Position numbers and translations under genes: made by a program
The notes under the pieces: generated by a model
Database searches by the model: none
What the model was told of the DNA's origin: nothing
The model's input: the letters and a program-made list of their open reading frames with translations, nothing else
Part shown: positions 7,945 through 15,771 of the stretch, in pieces
Numbering within the stretch: position 1 is the first letter of the stretch
Layout: each line of letters starts with the position of its first letter
DNA from: an uncultured Saprospiraceae bacterium
GTDB lineage: Bacteria; Bacteroidota; Bacteroidia; Chitinophagales; Saprospiraceae
Direction of reading: 5' to 3'
NCBI GenBank assembly: GCA_937928045.1
Contig: CALFWO010000045.1
Span: 1-57,211 of the forward strand
Length of the DNA stretch: 57,211 nucleotides

Positions 7945-9111
7945 ATGCAATATTTAATCGAAGTTAGTGTCTGTAGTTTTTTGTTCTATTTCGTTTATAG
8001 GAACTTATTCAAAGGCAATAGTAATCACGAAGCAAATCGTTTCTATCTTTTGGCGTCGCTTCTATTGTCTTTTTTACTTCCCGCTTTGGAGATTCCGCTT
8101 TGGGTCGAATATATTTCGTTCGCTCCTCTTTTGGAAAATTCATCTGACATAATTAGTAACGAGGAATACACTCCCACTTTTGATTACTTCAAGTTGATTA
8201 CTGCTGTCTACTTGCTTGGACTATTCTTTAATTTGTTTATGCTTGTAAATGGAATATTTAAGATTGGAAGGTGGGTTGTAAAAGGAGAAAAATTTCCAGT
8301 TAAAAAATACACAATAATATATACGAAGAGCAGTCAATATATTAGTTCTTTTTTAAATTTTGTTTTTATTCCTGAAGACCGTAGAAATGATATTTCTCAA
8401 TTTGAGTTGGTTCATGAAGCTTGCCATGTAACTCAAAGACATTCTATGGATGTTTTGTTCATTGGAATTGCGAAATCTATATTATGGTTTAATCCAATAA
8501 TGCTTTATTATAGAAAAGAGTTTGTTTTAATTCATGAATTTTTAGCTGATCAAGAATGTATTGAAAGCTTTGGAAAGCCAAACTATCAAAAATATCTAAT
8601 CCAGCAAATATCTATCGTTCATAAGCCCGTTTTGATTCATACATTTAATTCACTTATCAAAAACAGAATTCACATGATTAACAATTCAGAACAGATTTCT
8701 AAAAGTAAATATTTGTTAGGTGTTCCAATAGTATTAGTATGTTTGACCTTGTTTTCGTTTACGACAGATACGGTTTATGATTATGAAAAAACCGGTGTCA
8801 TTGAAATGCGCGATACGATTATTCCGGAGCGGATCAGGTTGGATGCATTCATAGATACAATTGTAACTTTTGATCCGACTACTGGTAAAGAGACGATAGA
8901 AATCGTAAAGCGAAAAATATCTTATTCTTATGATCAAGATAATCCAAGGGAATTGGACGATGATCGTCTTGGTAATTCAAATGACCCAAGGTTAATTGAT
9001 ACCATAACGATATTTGATCCCGAGACTTTTAAAGAAACTAGAATTGTTGTAAACAGAACTACTGGTTTGGCAGATACATTAGACCTTGATTTGAACCTTC
9101 GAAAACAATAG
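7945..9111 (+). CDS. BlaR1/MecR1-like M56 membrane metalloprotease, without penicillin sensor
   Basis: The 388-residue protein has N-terminal membrane helices (about 5-20, 33-50 and 82-105). The cytoplasmic zinc protease site is HEACH (157-161) with the second-helix EFLAD (E198), and a further helix follows near 245-262. This is the BlaR1/MecR1 M56 layout, expected to relay a signal by proteolysis toward the BlaI-type repressor encoded just before it. The part outside the last helix is only about 120 residues. It has no penicillin-binding motifs (no SxxK domain) and no TonB C-terminal domain. It carries two related blocks, DTIVTFDPTTGKETIEIV and DTITIFDPETFKETRIVV. The signal is therefore probably not a beta-lactam, but that is inference. 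Confidence 0.85.
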   Translation: MQYLIEVSVCSFLFYFVYRNLFKGNSNHEANRFYLLASLLLSFLLPALEIPLWVEYISFAPLLENSSDIISNEEYTPTFDYFKLITAVYLLGLFFNLFMLVNGIFKIGRWVVKGEKFPVKKYTIIYTKSSQYISSFLNFVFIPEDRRNDISQFELVHEACHVTQRHSMDVLFIGIAKSILWFNPIMLYYRKEFVLIHEFLADQECIESFGKPNYQKYLIQQISIVHKPVLIHTFNSLIKNRIHMINNSEQISKSKYLLGVPIVLVCLTLFSFTTDTVYDYEKTGVIEMRDTIIPERIRLDAFIDTIVTFDPTTGKETIEIVKRKISYSYDQDNPRELDDDRLGNSNDPRLIDTITIFDPETFKETRIVVNRTTGLADTLDLDLNLRKQ

Positions 9112-9198
9112 GCGAATATAAAAATTACACTTATTCAATTTTAGGTTGTAAAAATTGTTTAGAATTATTATTATCTCACAAATTAGGTTCATAATTTG

Positions 9199-9231
9199 AA
9201 AAGCGCAATCCTTCGTTAGGATTGCGCTTTT
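9199..9231. terminator. Bidirectional intrinsic terminator between convergent genes
   Basis: AAAAGCGCAATCCT (9199-9212) pairs with AGGATTGCGCTTTT (9218-9231) around a TCGTT loop. A and T runs lie on both sides, so it can serve the M56 gene on the plus strand and the decarboxylase-like gene on the minus strand. Confidence 0.85.
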
Positions 9232-9253
9232 GATTTTAAATCTTCAATTTAAA

Positions 9254-10684
9254 TTACATATCTACCCAAAGACCGATTTGCGAACCAATATTCGTCGGAA
9301 TTCCTGTACTGGAACTATTGCCGGGAAGCGGTGGATTTTGATCTATCAAATTGCCTTCAGCATCCATGAAGATTAATGATTTTCCTGCAATTTTTTCATA
9401 GATGATAACAAATGAAGATCCTCCATAATTAAAGGTTCCCATTTCTTGTCCCTTAGAAACCGTACGATTGTTTGGATCCATCATTTTAGAATCGAAGGTT
9501 ATGGTTGATGTTTCACTCATCCCTAATGGGATACAGCATACGCGACCATAATCTGTTTCAAATACAATTATTCCTCTTGCATTTACTTGTGCTAAATATG
9601 GCAGCGAAGCTGTCGTCGCTCCGCCAAAATCTGGGATGACTAATTTATTAAAAAAGTAGCCCGGCACTACCAGTGGATCAAACATAATTGTTCCATTCAC
9701 AGGAACCCACCAACGGTGGAAGTTGTAAGGATTCAAATAAGTTTGAAAAATGTATCCTCCTTCAAAAATATCTACAAGATTATTCTGATCAATTATTGCT
9801 TGTTGTTGAGGATCTGGAGAACTTAATATATCGGATAACGAGTAATCCATATCTTTGAACCAAAATACGTCGTCGCGCTTAATATTTTGTCGCCACCTAT
9901 ATAAAGAACCATCATTCGGACAAATTACAGTTCGATTGGAACTTGGATCTGCAATTGGCCTAGCTGTGGCTGCATCTTTAAACTGCCGAGTAAAGAAATT
10001 ATTCCAAGAAGTCCAGTATGGCAGTGTCTCAGAATCTTTTTTCCAATCATTAAATTTGTATTGTTTCTTTGCCGTTTCGGATAGCCATTGCTGACCTTCA
10101 ACGCTAAATCCAACACTAGAAGGAAGAGATGATAAATATTGATTCCAATAATTTAAAATACTCGACATGCATTTATTAAATCCTGGTAAGCTAAAAAGAG
10201 CAATGCCACTAGGTGTAGGGTCGATTCCAACAACAAGGGCTGAAAAAGGTAAGCCGACTAAAGCATCGTCATAAAATGCTGGTGCGTGATTTAGAATTTT
10301 GTTAAAAGCATCTAGTAAGTCATCTTTTGTGGTGATTGATGGGATTATGACGCCAGTACCTGCCGAGGCATGAGCATTTTTTAAGGTTTGGTTTTCTTTG
10401 CAAGCGCTGTTTACTAGATGAGTTACTGTCTCATTAGTGGAAATGTAGACATCTAACTCTTTGATGCAATCCGCCCAATCTGAAGATGGCATATCGTTCA
10501 ATGCTTTGTAAAAAGATTGTAGCGCAGGATGATTTGGAGGCGGCATCCAACCACTTTGTAAATCAAAAGGGTATCGTGGATCATCAGACATTTGCTTATG
10601 AATCGCACTAACGCTCTGTGTTGATACATCTTCATTTTTAATAACTTCTTGGGGGATACTCATACTATTTGGTTTAGTTGACAA
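9254..10684 (-). CDS. Soluble phosphatidylserine-decarboxylase-like enzyme with N-terminal PSDC-type domain
   Basis: The 476-residue protein has no signal or membrane anchor. Residues about 45-190 (from SGWMPPPNHPALQ onward) resemble the PSDC domain that precedes the catalytic domain in fungal-type PSD-like proteins. The remainder is a PSD fold: NFFTRQF, the RP(I) block, the NFHRWWVPVNGTI block, and FNYGGSS near 418-424. In the family, self-cleavage before the serine of a GS motif makes the pyruvoyl cofactor; here that is GGSS (G422-S423-S424). The length and domain order are those of PSD-like amino acid decarboxylases such as fungal PsiD, not of the short membrane-bound housekeeping Psd. The substrate could be an amino acid or a phospholipid; I cannot tell. 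It stands alone, 235 bases after the next minus-strand gene. Confidence 0.8.
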   Translation of the reverse strand: MSTKPNSMSIPQEVIKNEDVSTQSVSAIHKQMSDDPRYPFDLQSGWMPPPNHPALQSFYKALNDMPSSDWADCIKELDVYISTNETVTHLVNSACKENQTLKNAHASAGTGVIIPSITTKDDLLDAFNKILNHAPAFYDDALVGLPFSALVVGIDPTPSGIALFSLPGFNKCMSSILNYWNQYLSSLPSSVGFSVEGQQWLSETAKKQYKFNDWKKDSETLPYWTSWNNFFTRQFKDAATARPIADPSSNRTVICPNDGSLYRWRQNIKRDDVFWFKDMDYSLSDILSSPDPQQQAIIDQNNLVDIFEGGYIFQTYLNPYNFHRWWVPVNGTIMFDPLVVPGYFFNKLVIPDFGGATTASLPYLAQVNARGIIVFETDYGRVCCIPLGMSETSTITFDSKMMDPNNRTVSKGQEMGTFNYGGSSFVIIYEKIAGKSLIFMDAEGNLIDQNPPLPGNSSSTGIPTNIGSQIGLWVDM

Positions 10685-10919
10685 TAAAAAAGATATCGGC
10701 GTGAAATTATCTCGAGGGACGATTTGATAACAGCGCTTAAATACCTGATTTTCAAATTGAGTATTTACACCTAATGGGTGATTAGAATTCAGCGATAATT
10801 GTTGAATAAAATATAGAACAAAAATGATGATGCTTATTGGACGGGGACAAAACTATCCACTGCCTCAGTTAGATAAGTAAACTGAATTATTTCATTTGCC
10901 TTCGATAGTGAAGCTGTAA

Positions 10920-11288
10920 TTAAATCCATTGTTTCCATGGTATCAAGAATGGTAGTGTGATGACCCAAGCAAGAAAAAACATTGCCATGGTCTTGGGATA
11001 AGGAAGATTACTTCGCATGGCCGGAATCGCTACTAGTAATAACCAAGTTCCTTTGTAAATCAATTGAACGAGTAGTACTGGAGAAAATGTGATCGGCTTG
11101 AATAATCCTAAGATAGACAGGATTGCAATTGATAACCAAAGGCAGCCTACTAATTTGATAACTTCACTAGGTGGATAGGCATTACTAAAAGTGGTTATTG
11201 CTGCCGTTTTTGGATTCGAAATAGCGGAATACGCGATTTGTCCAGCCACGATTATATTTAAGATGTAAATTATTCTAAGTCCGATCAT
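10920..11288 (-). CDS. Small four-helix membrane protein
   Basis: The 122-residue product is almost wholly hydrophobic, with about four membrane helices (4-26, 42-62, 68-90, 98-118), and resembles small DoxX-like or uncharacterised inner-membrane proteins. Its start overlaps the end of the SRPBCC gene by 14 bases, so the two are translated from one message and probably act together. I see no catalytic motif. Confidence 0.7.
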   Translation of the reverse strand: MIGLRIIYILNIIVAGQIAYSAISNPKTAAITTFSNAYPPSEVIKLVGCLWLSIAILSILGLFKPITFSPVLLVQLIYKGTWLLLVAIPAMRSNLPYPKTMAMFFLAWVITLPFLIPWKQWI

Positions 11289-11733
11289 TTGTATTTTTAC
11301 TTTCTACTAGATTTTTAAAGTTTTGCATTACTTCAGGTAACACTGATTTAAATCCTTTTCCTAATATAAAACCAAATAATCTTTTAAAGATACCAATAAA
11401 TTGGATGTCGTCGGTAAAGTGAATAAATCCATCTTTTTCTACTAATTTCCTAAAGATTAACAATTTTCCAATTGGTAATTTAGTCTCAAAAGTATAAGAT
11501 TTCCCTGGGTTAACTTTCGTAATTTGAAAGGTAAGCTTAGGGCCTGATTTAGGAATTAACGTGCCTTTTGCCCCTTGTTTAAAATCACCTATTAAATGAG
11601 CTTTTTTGAGTTCTGTATCCCATTTGGGCCAATCTTTTACTTCAGTGAGTAATTGCCATGCATTATCCTGAGTACAATCAATTCCTATTGAATATTGGAA
11701 ATGATAGTTGGTTTGTTTTCTAATTTTTGACAT
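11275..11733 (-). CDS. SRPBCC-family (polyketide cyclase/START-like) protein
   Basis: The 152-residue protein has the SRPBCC signature: an N-terminal strand, then TQDNAWQLLTEVKDWPKWD, then strands with GAKGTLIPKSG, and a long C-terminal helix (about 120-150). Members hold hydrophobic ligands in a cavity. Here no ligand can be named. It lies between a Crp-like regulator gene (63-base gap upstream) and the overlapping small membrane protein gene downstream, forming a likely three-gene unit read from 12366 to 10920. Confidence 0.8.
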   Translation of the reverse strand: MSKIRKQTNYHFQYSIGIDCTQDNAWQLLTEVKDWPKWDTELKKAHLIGDFKQGAKGTLIPKSGPKLTFQITKVNPGKSYTFETKLPIGKLLIFRKLVEKDGFIHFTDDIQFIGIFKRLFGFILGKGFKSVLPEVMQNFKNLVESKNTNDRT

Positions 11734-11796
11734 TTATTGTTCGTTTATTACGAATACAAATATCATTCATTTGAAAAGGTGAACGGTTAACATATG

Positions 11797-12366
11797 TTAA
11801 CTTCTAGCTTGCTTTCTTCTTATCCTGCTTAATGATTGAGGTGCAATTCCAAGATATGAAGCCAATATTTTTTGAGGAATTCTTTGAATCAAATCCCCTT
11901 GTTTATTAAGCATTTTTATATACCTGTCTGTTGCAGTTTCTGATTGTAGTTCTTCTAAAATTTCTTCAGTAAAAAACTGGACTTCTTGAGTTATTTTTCT
12001 TGCAAACTGATTCCAAGATTTTAACTCTAAAAGTTTGTTGTTGTCTTCATAAGAAATTTCCCAAATTATAGCATCTTCAATGGCTTGAATGTTTTCCTTG
12101 GCTGGAGTCTTATTGTTAAAACTTACTTGAGATGTAAAAAAGTACGGCGCAATGGTAAAAAATTTGGTTACCTCCATGCCGTCCTTATCAATAAAATATC
12201 TTAGTAGGCCTTTTTCTAGAAAGTATAATTTTCTACATATTTTTCCTTCTCTCAGAATAAATTCATTTTTGTTTACTGAATTTGATTTAAATAAGTGTTC
12301 TATCATTTTCCAATCCGAATTGGATAGTGATTGGTATCGCTCTATAAATTTTCTTAGTGAATTCAA
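11797..12366 (-). CDS. Crp/Fnr-family transcriptional regulator
   Basis: The 189-residue protein has an N-terminal cyclic-nucleotide-binding-type barrel (about 15-125, with EFILREGKICRKLYFLEKG and ending at EDAIIWEIS) and a C-terminal helix-turn-helix (IPQKILASYLGIAPQSLSRIRR, about 163-186). The phosphate-binding cassette of true cAMP receptors is not intact, as is usual for this Bacteroidota group, so the effector is unknown. As first gene of a run with the SRPBCC and membrane proteins, it may regulate them. Confidence 0.88.
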   Translation of the reverse strand: MNSLRKFIERYQSLSNSDWKMIEHLFKSNSVNKNEFILREGKICRKLYFLEKGLLRYFIDKDGMEVTKFFTIAPYFFTSQVSFNNKTPAKENIQAIEDAIIWEISYEDNNKLLELKSWNQFARKITQEVQFFTEEILEELQSETATDRYIKMLNKQGDLIQRIPQKILASYLGIAPQSLSRIRRKQARS

Positions 12367-12416
12367 AATGCTTTAATTATAATTTTAGCAATTAACGCTT
12401 ACAAATTGTTGCTCAT

Positions 12417-13901
12417 TTATTCGGTTGCTATTAATTTATTTTGAATAAATAATAAAGGAGCATTCTCTCCTTTTAGGTATTGTTCAATTGTTGGAATTAC
12501 TTCAATATCAGGCATGACTCCTCTACCCTTTGCGCCATTTGGTTTTACATTCATAATAAATTGAATAGTCGGGATTTCAATCTCAATTTTGGAATTGGGT
12601 AACACCAATGTTTTACTATAGCCACTCGTGTTGCCAGCATATCCTCCACCAGTTTCTTGGCCAACAAAAGTTGCCAAGTTATTCGTAGACATCATATTAC
12701 TAAATTCACTTCCAGCTGAATAGGTAATCGGACTGATTATTACATAAGTTTTTCCTGAGAATTTATATTGGGGTTCCTTCTTATAAGCCATCAGTCCGAA
12801 GCCGGCATTCTTTTTTCTTTCTAATGAACCATCTGGCATCTTTTTAGTAGTAAAAATCCTTTCCCAAAAACCGTATGCTTTTAACTTTATAGGTTGGTCT
12901 TTTCCATTATCGAGTATCACTTTTTGAGATTTGACTTTCACTTTTTTGTACTTCTGGTAGTTATTTCCAAAATAAGAGTAAAGCAAACCTTCGTTTCCTT
13001 CAGAACCGCCTGTATTATTGCTTACATCTAGAATTAATGTTTTCAAGTTGTTTTCAAAGATGGATTGAAAACTGTTTTTCAAAAAGAGTGCTAAGGTTTT
13101 TTCGTCAGTATAATTTTTGATGTCCTGATTGTCAAAAGTCCTGATATAGATATATGCAATTGAATCTTTAAGTATCTGATAATCTAGAATTTTTCTTTTA
13201 ACTTTTTTATTGTCATGTGGATATCTACTCTTAAGATGAGTTCGAATCTCGTTTACTTTTAATGCTTTAAATTTTATTGGTTGTTCAATTTTTTTAAATT
13301 TAATTTCAAATGTATCGAGAATGCCATAGTAGTAGAAATAATGTCTTGAAAAAGAAAAACCTTCTAGATCTCGATACTTTACTGTTTTAATAAAACCGTC
13401 AGAAGCAAAAAGACTGGATATCTTGTCGGCAATTTTGATTGGTGTTTCCCCATTAATTGATTCTACAAGCTTTCCTTCTATGGCTAAGTTGTGTAGGTCC
13501 GATCCATTGTTTACGCAATAGAGATCGTTACCCAAAAACACAAAAGTTAATGGCAGAAAACTAGCTTCCTCCGAGATTTGTGCCTTTAATTTCTTAGGTA
13601 GCGATATGTCCGTATGATCTTCTCGAGATAGTGCTACCAAAGGTGCAATTAGCTTATGAAACTCTAGTGTATTTAAATCAGTCTGAATTTGTTTTTCTAC
13701 CTCGCGGAAAGCAGATTCCACTGATAATTTAGAACTGTACCAATACATTCCAGTATGAAACTTGTCTAGTCCTTGGTAGAGCAATTCTAGATCGTCAAGG
13801 AGTTGGTTCTTTTCTATATTGGAAAAACTGCCAAAATATTGGGCATTAATGATTGAGATGGAAATAAGAATACAAAGTAACAGAACTGTAGCTCTTAGCA
13901 T
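12417..13901 (-). CDS. Exported S41-family (tail-specific) peptidase
   Basis: The 494-residue product begins with a signal peptide (about 1-20, cleaved after INA). The C-terminal half is an S41 protease domain: ILDVSNNTGGSEG (290-302, the family's DxRxNxGG block), VIISPITYSAGSEF with the presumed nucleophile S395, and the GQETGGG block (414-420). The N-terminal 200 residues are a helical cap plus a PDZ-like stretch (KLVESINGETP, 144-154). It is probably periplasmic and cleaves near protein C-termini; the substrate is unknown. A second S41 protein lies at 36910-38502 but belongs to a different branch. Confidence 0.85.
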   Translation of the reverse strand: MLRATVLLLCILISISIINAQYFGSFSNIEKNQLLDDLELLYQGLDKFHTGMYWYSSKLSVESAFREVEKQIQTDLNTLEFHKLIAPLVALSREDHTDISLPKKLKAQISEEASFLPLTFVFLGNDLYCVNNGSDLHNLAIEGKLVESINGETPIKIADKISSLFASDGFIKTVKYRDLEGFSFSRHYFYYYGILDTFEIKFKKIEQPIKFKALKVNEIRTHLKSRYPHDNKKVKRKILDYQILKDSIAYIYIRTFDNQDIKNYTDEKTLALFLKNSFQSIFENNLKTLILDVSNNTGGSEGNEGLLYSYFGNNYQKYKKVKVKSQKVILDNGKDQPIKLKAYGFWERIFTTKKMPDGSLERKKNAGFGLMAYKKEPQYKFSGKTYVIISPITYSAGSEFSNMMSTNNLATFVGQETGGGYAGNTSGYSKTLVLPNSKIEIEIPTIQFIMNVKPNGAKGRGVMPDIEVIPTIEQYLKGENAPLLFIQNKLIATE

Positions 13902-13998
13902 AATGTTTTATTCTAAGTCATAATAAATATTTAACTATCGCCACACTGTAATAAAACCTAAGAATAGAAATTGTTCAAATGGAAACAAGAAATTTTGG

Positions 13999-14631
13999 CT
14001 ATTTATGATAAGACGAAAGCCTATAAATATCATTACCTGTTAAGTCATTTACATGTTGAGTGATTTTTTCGATTGGCCAATTCCACCAGGCAAGGTTTAA
14101 TAATTGATTGATCATTTCATCAGAAAAACGTTTCTTGATTTCTCTTGCGGGATTACCTCCGACGATTGCATAAGGGGCAACATCTTTTGTTACTACTGAT
14201 TTTGTAGCTATAATGGCTCCATCCCCCACTTTTATTCCGGGCATAATTGTAACGCCATAGCCAATCCAAACATCGTTTCCAATTAGGGTGTCACCTTTAC
14301 TTGGGTAATTCCTGCCTTCCATCGCTTTGGACCAATCCTTTCCAAATATTGCGAATGGATAAGCACTAATAGCATCATTTAAATGATTGGCGCCATTCAT
14401 GATGAATGTTACATTTGAAGCAATCATACAAAATTTACCAATGACCAATTTATCTCCAATAAAATCGAATAGGTATTTTACATTTTTTTCGAAATTCTCC
14501 ACGTTTTCGAAATCATCATAGTAAGTGTAGTCCCCAACGATGATGTTAGGGTTTTTGACAACATTTTTCAAGAAACATAGTCTGTCGTAGTTATCTAATG
14601 GAAATTTTATGTCTTTGTCAGGTATATGCAT
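13999..14631 (-). CDS. Vat-like xenobiotic O-acetyltransferase (left-handed beta-helix)
   Basis: The 210-residue protein is a hexapeptide-repeat acetyltransferase of the CatB/Vat group. The N-terminal VGDYTYYDD, the loop IMNGANH with the likely catalytic H83, YPFAIFG, GNDVWIG, PGIKVGDGAIIATKSVVTKDVAPY and GGNPAREI all follow the order I remember for Vat streptogramin A acetyltransferases, and the length agrees. The family transfers acetyl from acetyl-CoA to a hydroxyl of streptogramin A; some relatives act on other substrates. There is no mobile element nearby and codon use looks native, so this is probably an intrinsic environmental member. It is followed by a GNAT gene on the same strand. 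Confidence 0.85.
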   Translation of the reverse strand: MHIPDKDIKFPLDNYDRLCFLKNVVKNPNIIVGDYTYYDDFENVENFEKNVKYLFDFIGDKLVIGKFCMIASNVTFIMNGANHLNDAISAYPFAIFGKDWSKAMEGRNYPSKGDTLIGNDVWIGYGVTIMPGIKVGDGAIIATKSVVTKDVAPYAIVGGNPAREIKKRFSDEMINQLLNLAWWNWPIEKITQHVNDLTGNDIYRLSSYHK

Positions 14632-14676
14632 TCGTTGGAAGTGATGGTAAAATTTTATGAAGATAAATTGACTTGA

Positions 14677-15120
14677 TTATTTGTTCGTCCAGAAATAAAA
14701 ATTATTTGCTTCTAACTCAAAATTCATCGATTGATAAAGTATGTTGCCGATAGTATTGTTTTTCTCAGTCTCAAGTAAAACTCCAGCAGCATTGGTATCT
14801 TTGGCTAAAGCTTTTGCGGCGTTAATCAATAATTTGGAGATACCTTTTCCTCGTGAATCCGGCTGAACGTAAAGATCATTTAGTAGCCACATTCTTTTCA
14901 TCCGTGTAGAAGAAAACATAGGATACAATTGAGTGAAACCCAAAAGTTTTTTCTTACTGTCTTCACAACAGAAAATAATGGATTCTTTGTTAGCGATTCT
15001 TTTTTCTAAAAATGATTTCGCCTGGGGTTTGTCTGATGACTGTCGGTACCAGACTCTATACGCGTCGAATAGTTCAACTAATGAATCAAGGTGTTTCACT
15101 TCCGCTCTTATTACCTTCAT
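14677..15120 (-). CDS. GNAT-family N-acetyltransferase
   Basis: The 147-residue protein fits the GNAT fold: N-terminal strand and helices (VIRAEVKHLDSLVELFDAYR), central strands (LLGFTQLYPMFSS, RMWLLNDLYVQPDSRG), and the acetyl-CoA pyrophosphate loop RGKGISKLL (about 95-103), followed by GVLLETEKNN. It transfers an acetyl group to an amine; the substrate is unknown. It lies 45 bases upstream of the Vat-like gene on the same strand, so the two may be co-transcribed. Confidence 0.85.
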   Translation of the reverse strand: MKVIRAEVKHLDSLVELFDAYRVWYRQSSDKPQAKSFLEKRIANKESIIFCCEDSKKKLLGFTQLYPMFSSTRMKRMWLLNDLYVQPDSRGKGISKLLINAAKALAKDTNAAGVLLETEKNNTIGNILYQSMNFELEANNFYFWTNK

Positions 15121-15215
15121 TGTTTTTTCCTAAATATATAAATAATAATTTCCAGTAAGAAAAGAATGGTAGGTATGGCGATAAATTCTTTCAATGAAAA
15201 AATTTAGAACTGAAT

Positions 15216-15689
15216 TTATTGAAAGTTTAGATTGACCTCCGTGCCATCTGGCAAATCTCGAAGTTGTTGATGAATTTGACCAGCGTATGAAAAATGCCGA
15301 TGAATGCATGTCGTCTCAAAATTATTGGCAATATACTTTCCTCCAATGATAGGTAAAAGAACATAACCGAAAAGTTCACCTTGGTTTAACTTTAAACCAT
15401 TATTTTTAATTTCTAGTAAAAGTTCAAACATGAACCATTCATTGGCTATTTCGTCATCGTTTAATTTAACCATGAACTCAGTCTCGGTATTGGCAACTTT
15501 TTCTAGGCAACCTACTCCAACATTTAACCAAAAAATCTGACCTTCTTGATTACTTAACCACATGTCTCCCAGACTTGAGACAAGAATAGGATTCATATTC
15601 GACGGTACCAACCAATTCCAATGAGAAAGCAGCTGGGTAATTTCTTCCTCTCCAAGATCAATCTTTATGTCATCCCAAGTTAAAGGCAT
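15216..15689 (-). CDS. DUF1851 (Tdi1 C-terminal-like) protein
   Basis: The 157-residue cytoplasmic protein shows the DUF1851 pattern: SSLGDMWLSNQEGQIFWLNVGVG, a run with LEKVANTETEF, GELFGYVLLPIIGGKY, then GQIHQQLRDLPDGTEV at the end. This domain is known from Tdi1, an immunity protein against a type VI effector, but also occurs widely as orphan proteins. No toxin gene or T6SS component is adjacent here, so immunity is only one option. Confidence 0.75.
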   Translation of the reverse strand: MPLTWDDIKIDLGEEEITQLLSHWNWLVPSNMNPILVSSLGDMWLSNQEGQIFWLNVGVGCLEKVANTETEFMVKLNDDEIANEWFMFELLLEIKNNGLKLNQGELFGYVLLPIIGGKYIANNFETTCIHRHFSYAGQIHQQLRDLPDGTEVNLNFQ

Positions 15690-15771
15690 TGTTTTCTTTG
15701 GTGTATTATAAGAATCGCTTTGATTATTGTTACTCTAACTATATCATTATCAGATAACTATATTCCAAAAT

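Noticed and set aside
14040-14090. ATTGGCCAAT palindrome within the Vat-like gene as a further PUL operator
   Set aside because: It lacks the 4-base spacer of the PUL sites and lies inside coding sequence.
13999-15120. Vat-like and GNAT genes as a mobile resistance cassette
   Set aside because: No integrase, transposase, attachment site or shift in base composition is visible around them.
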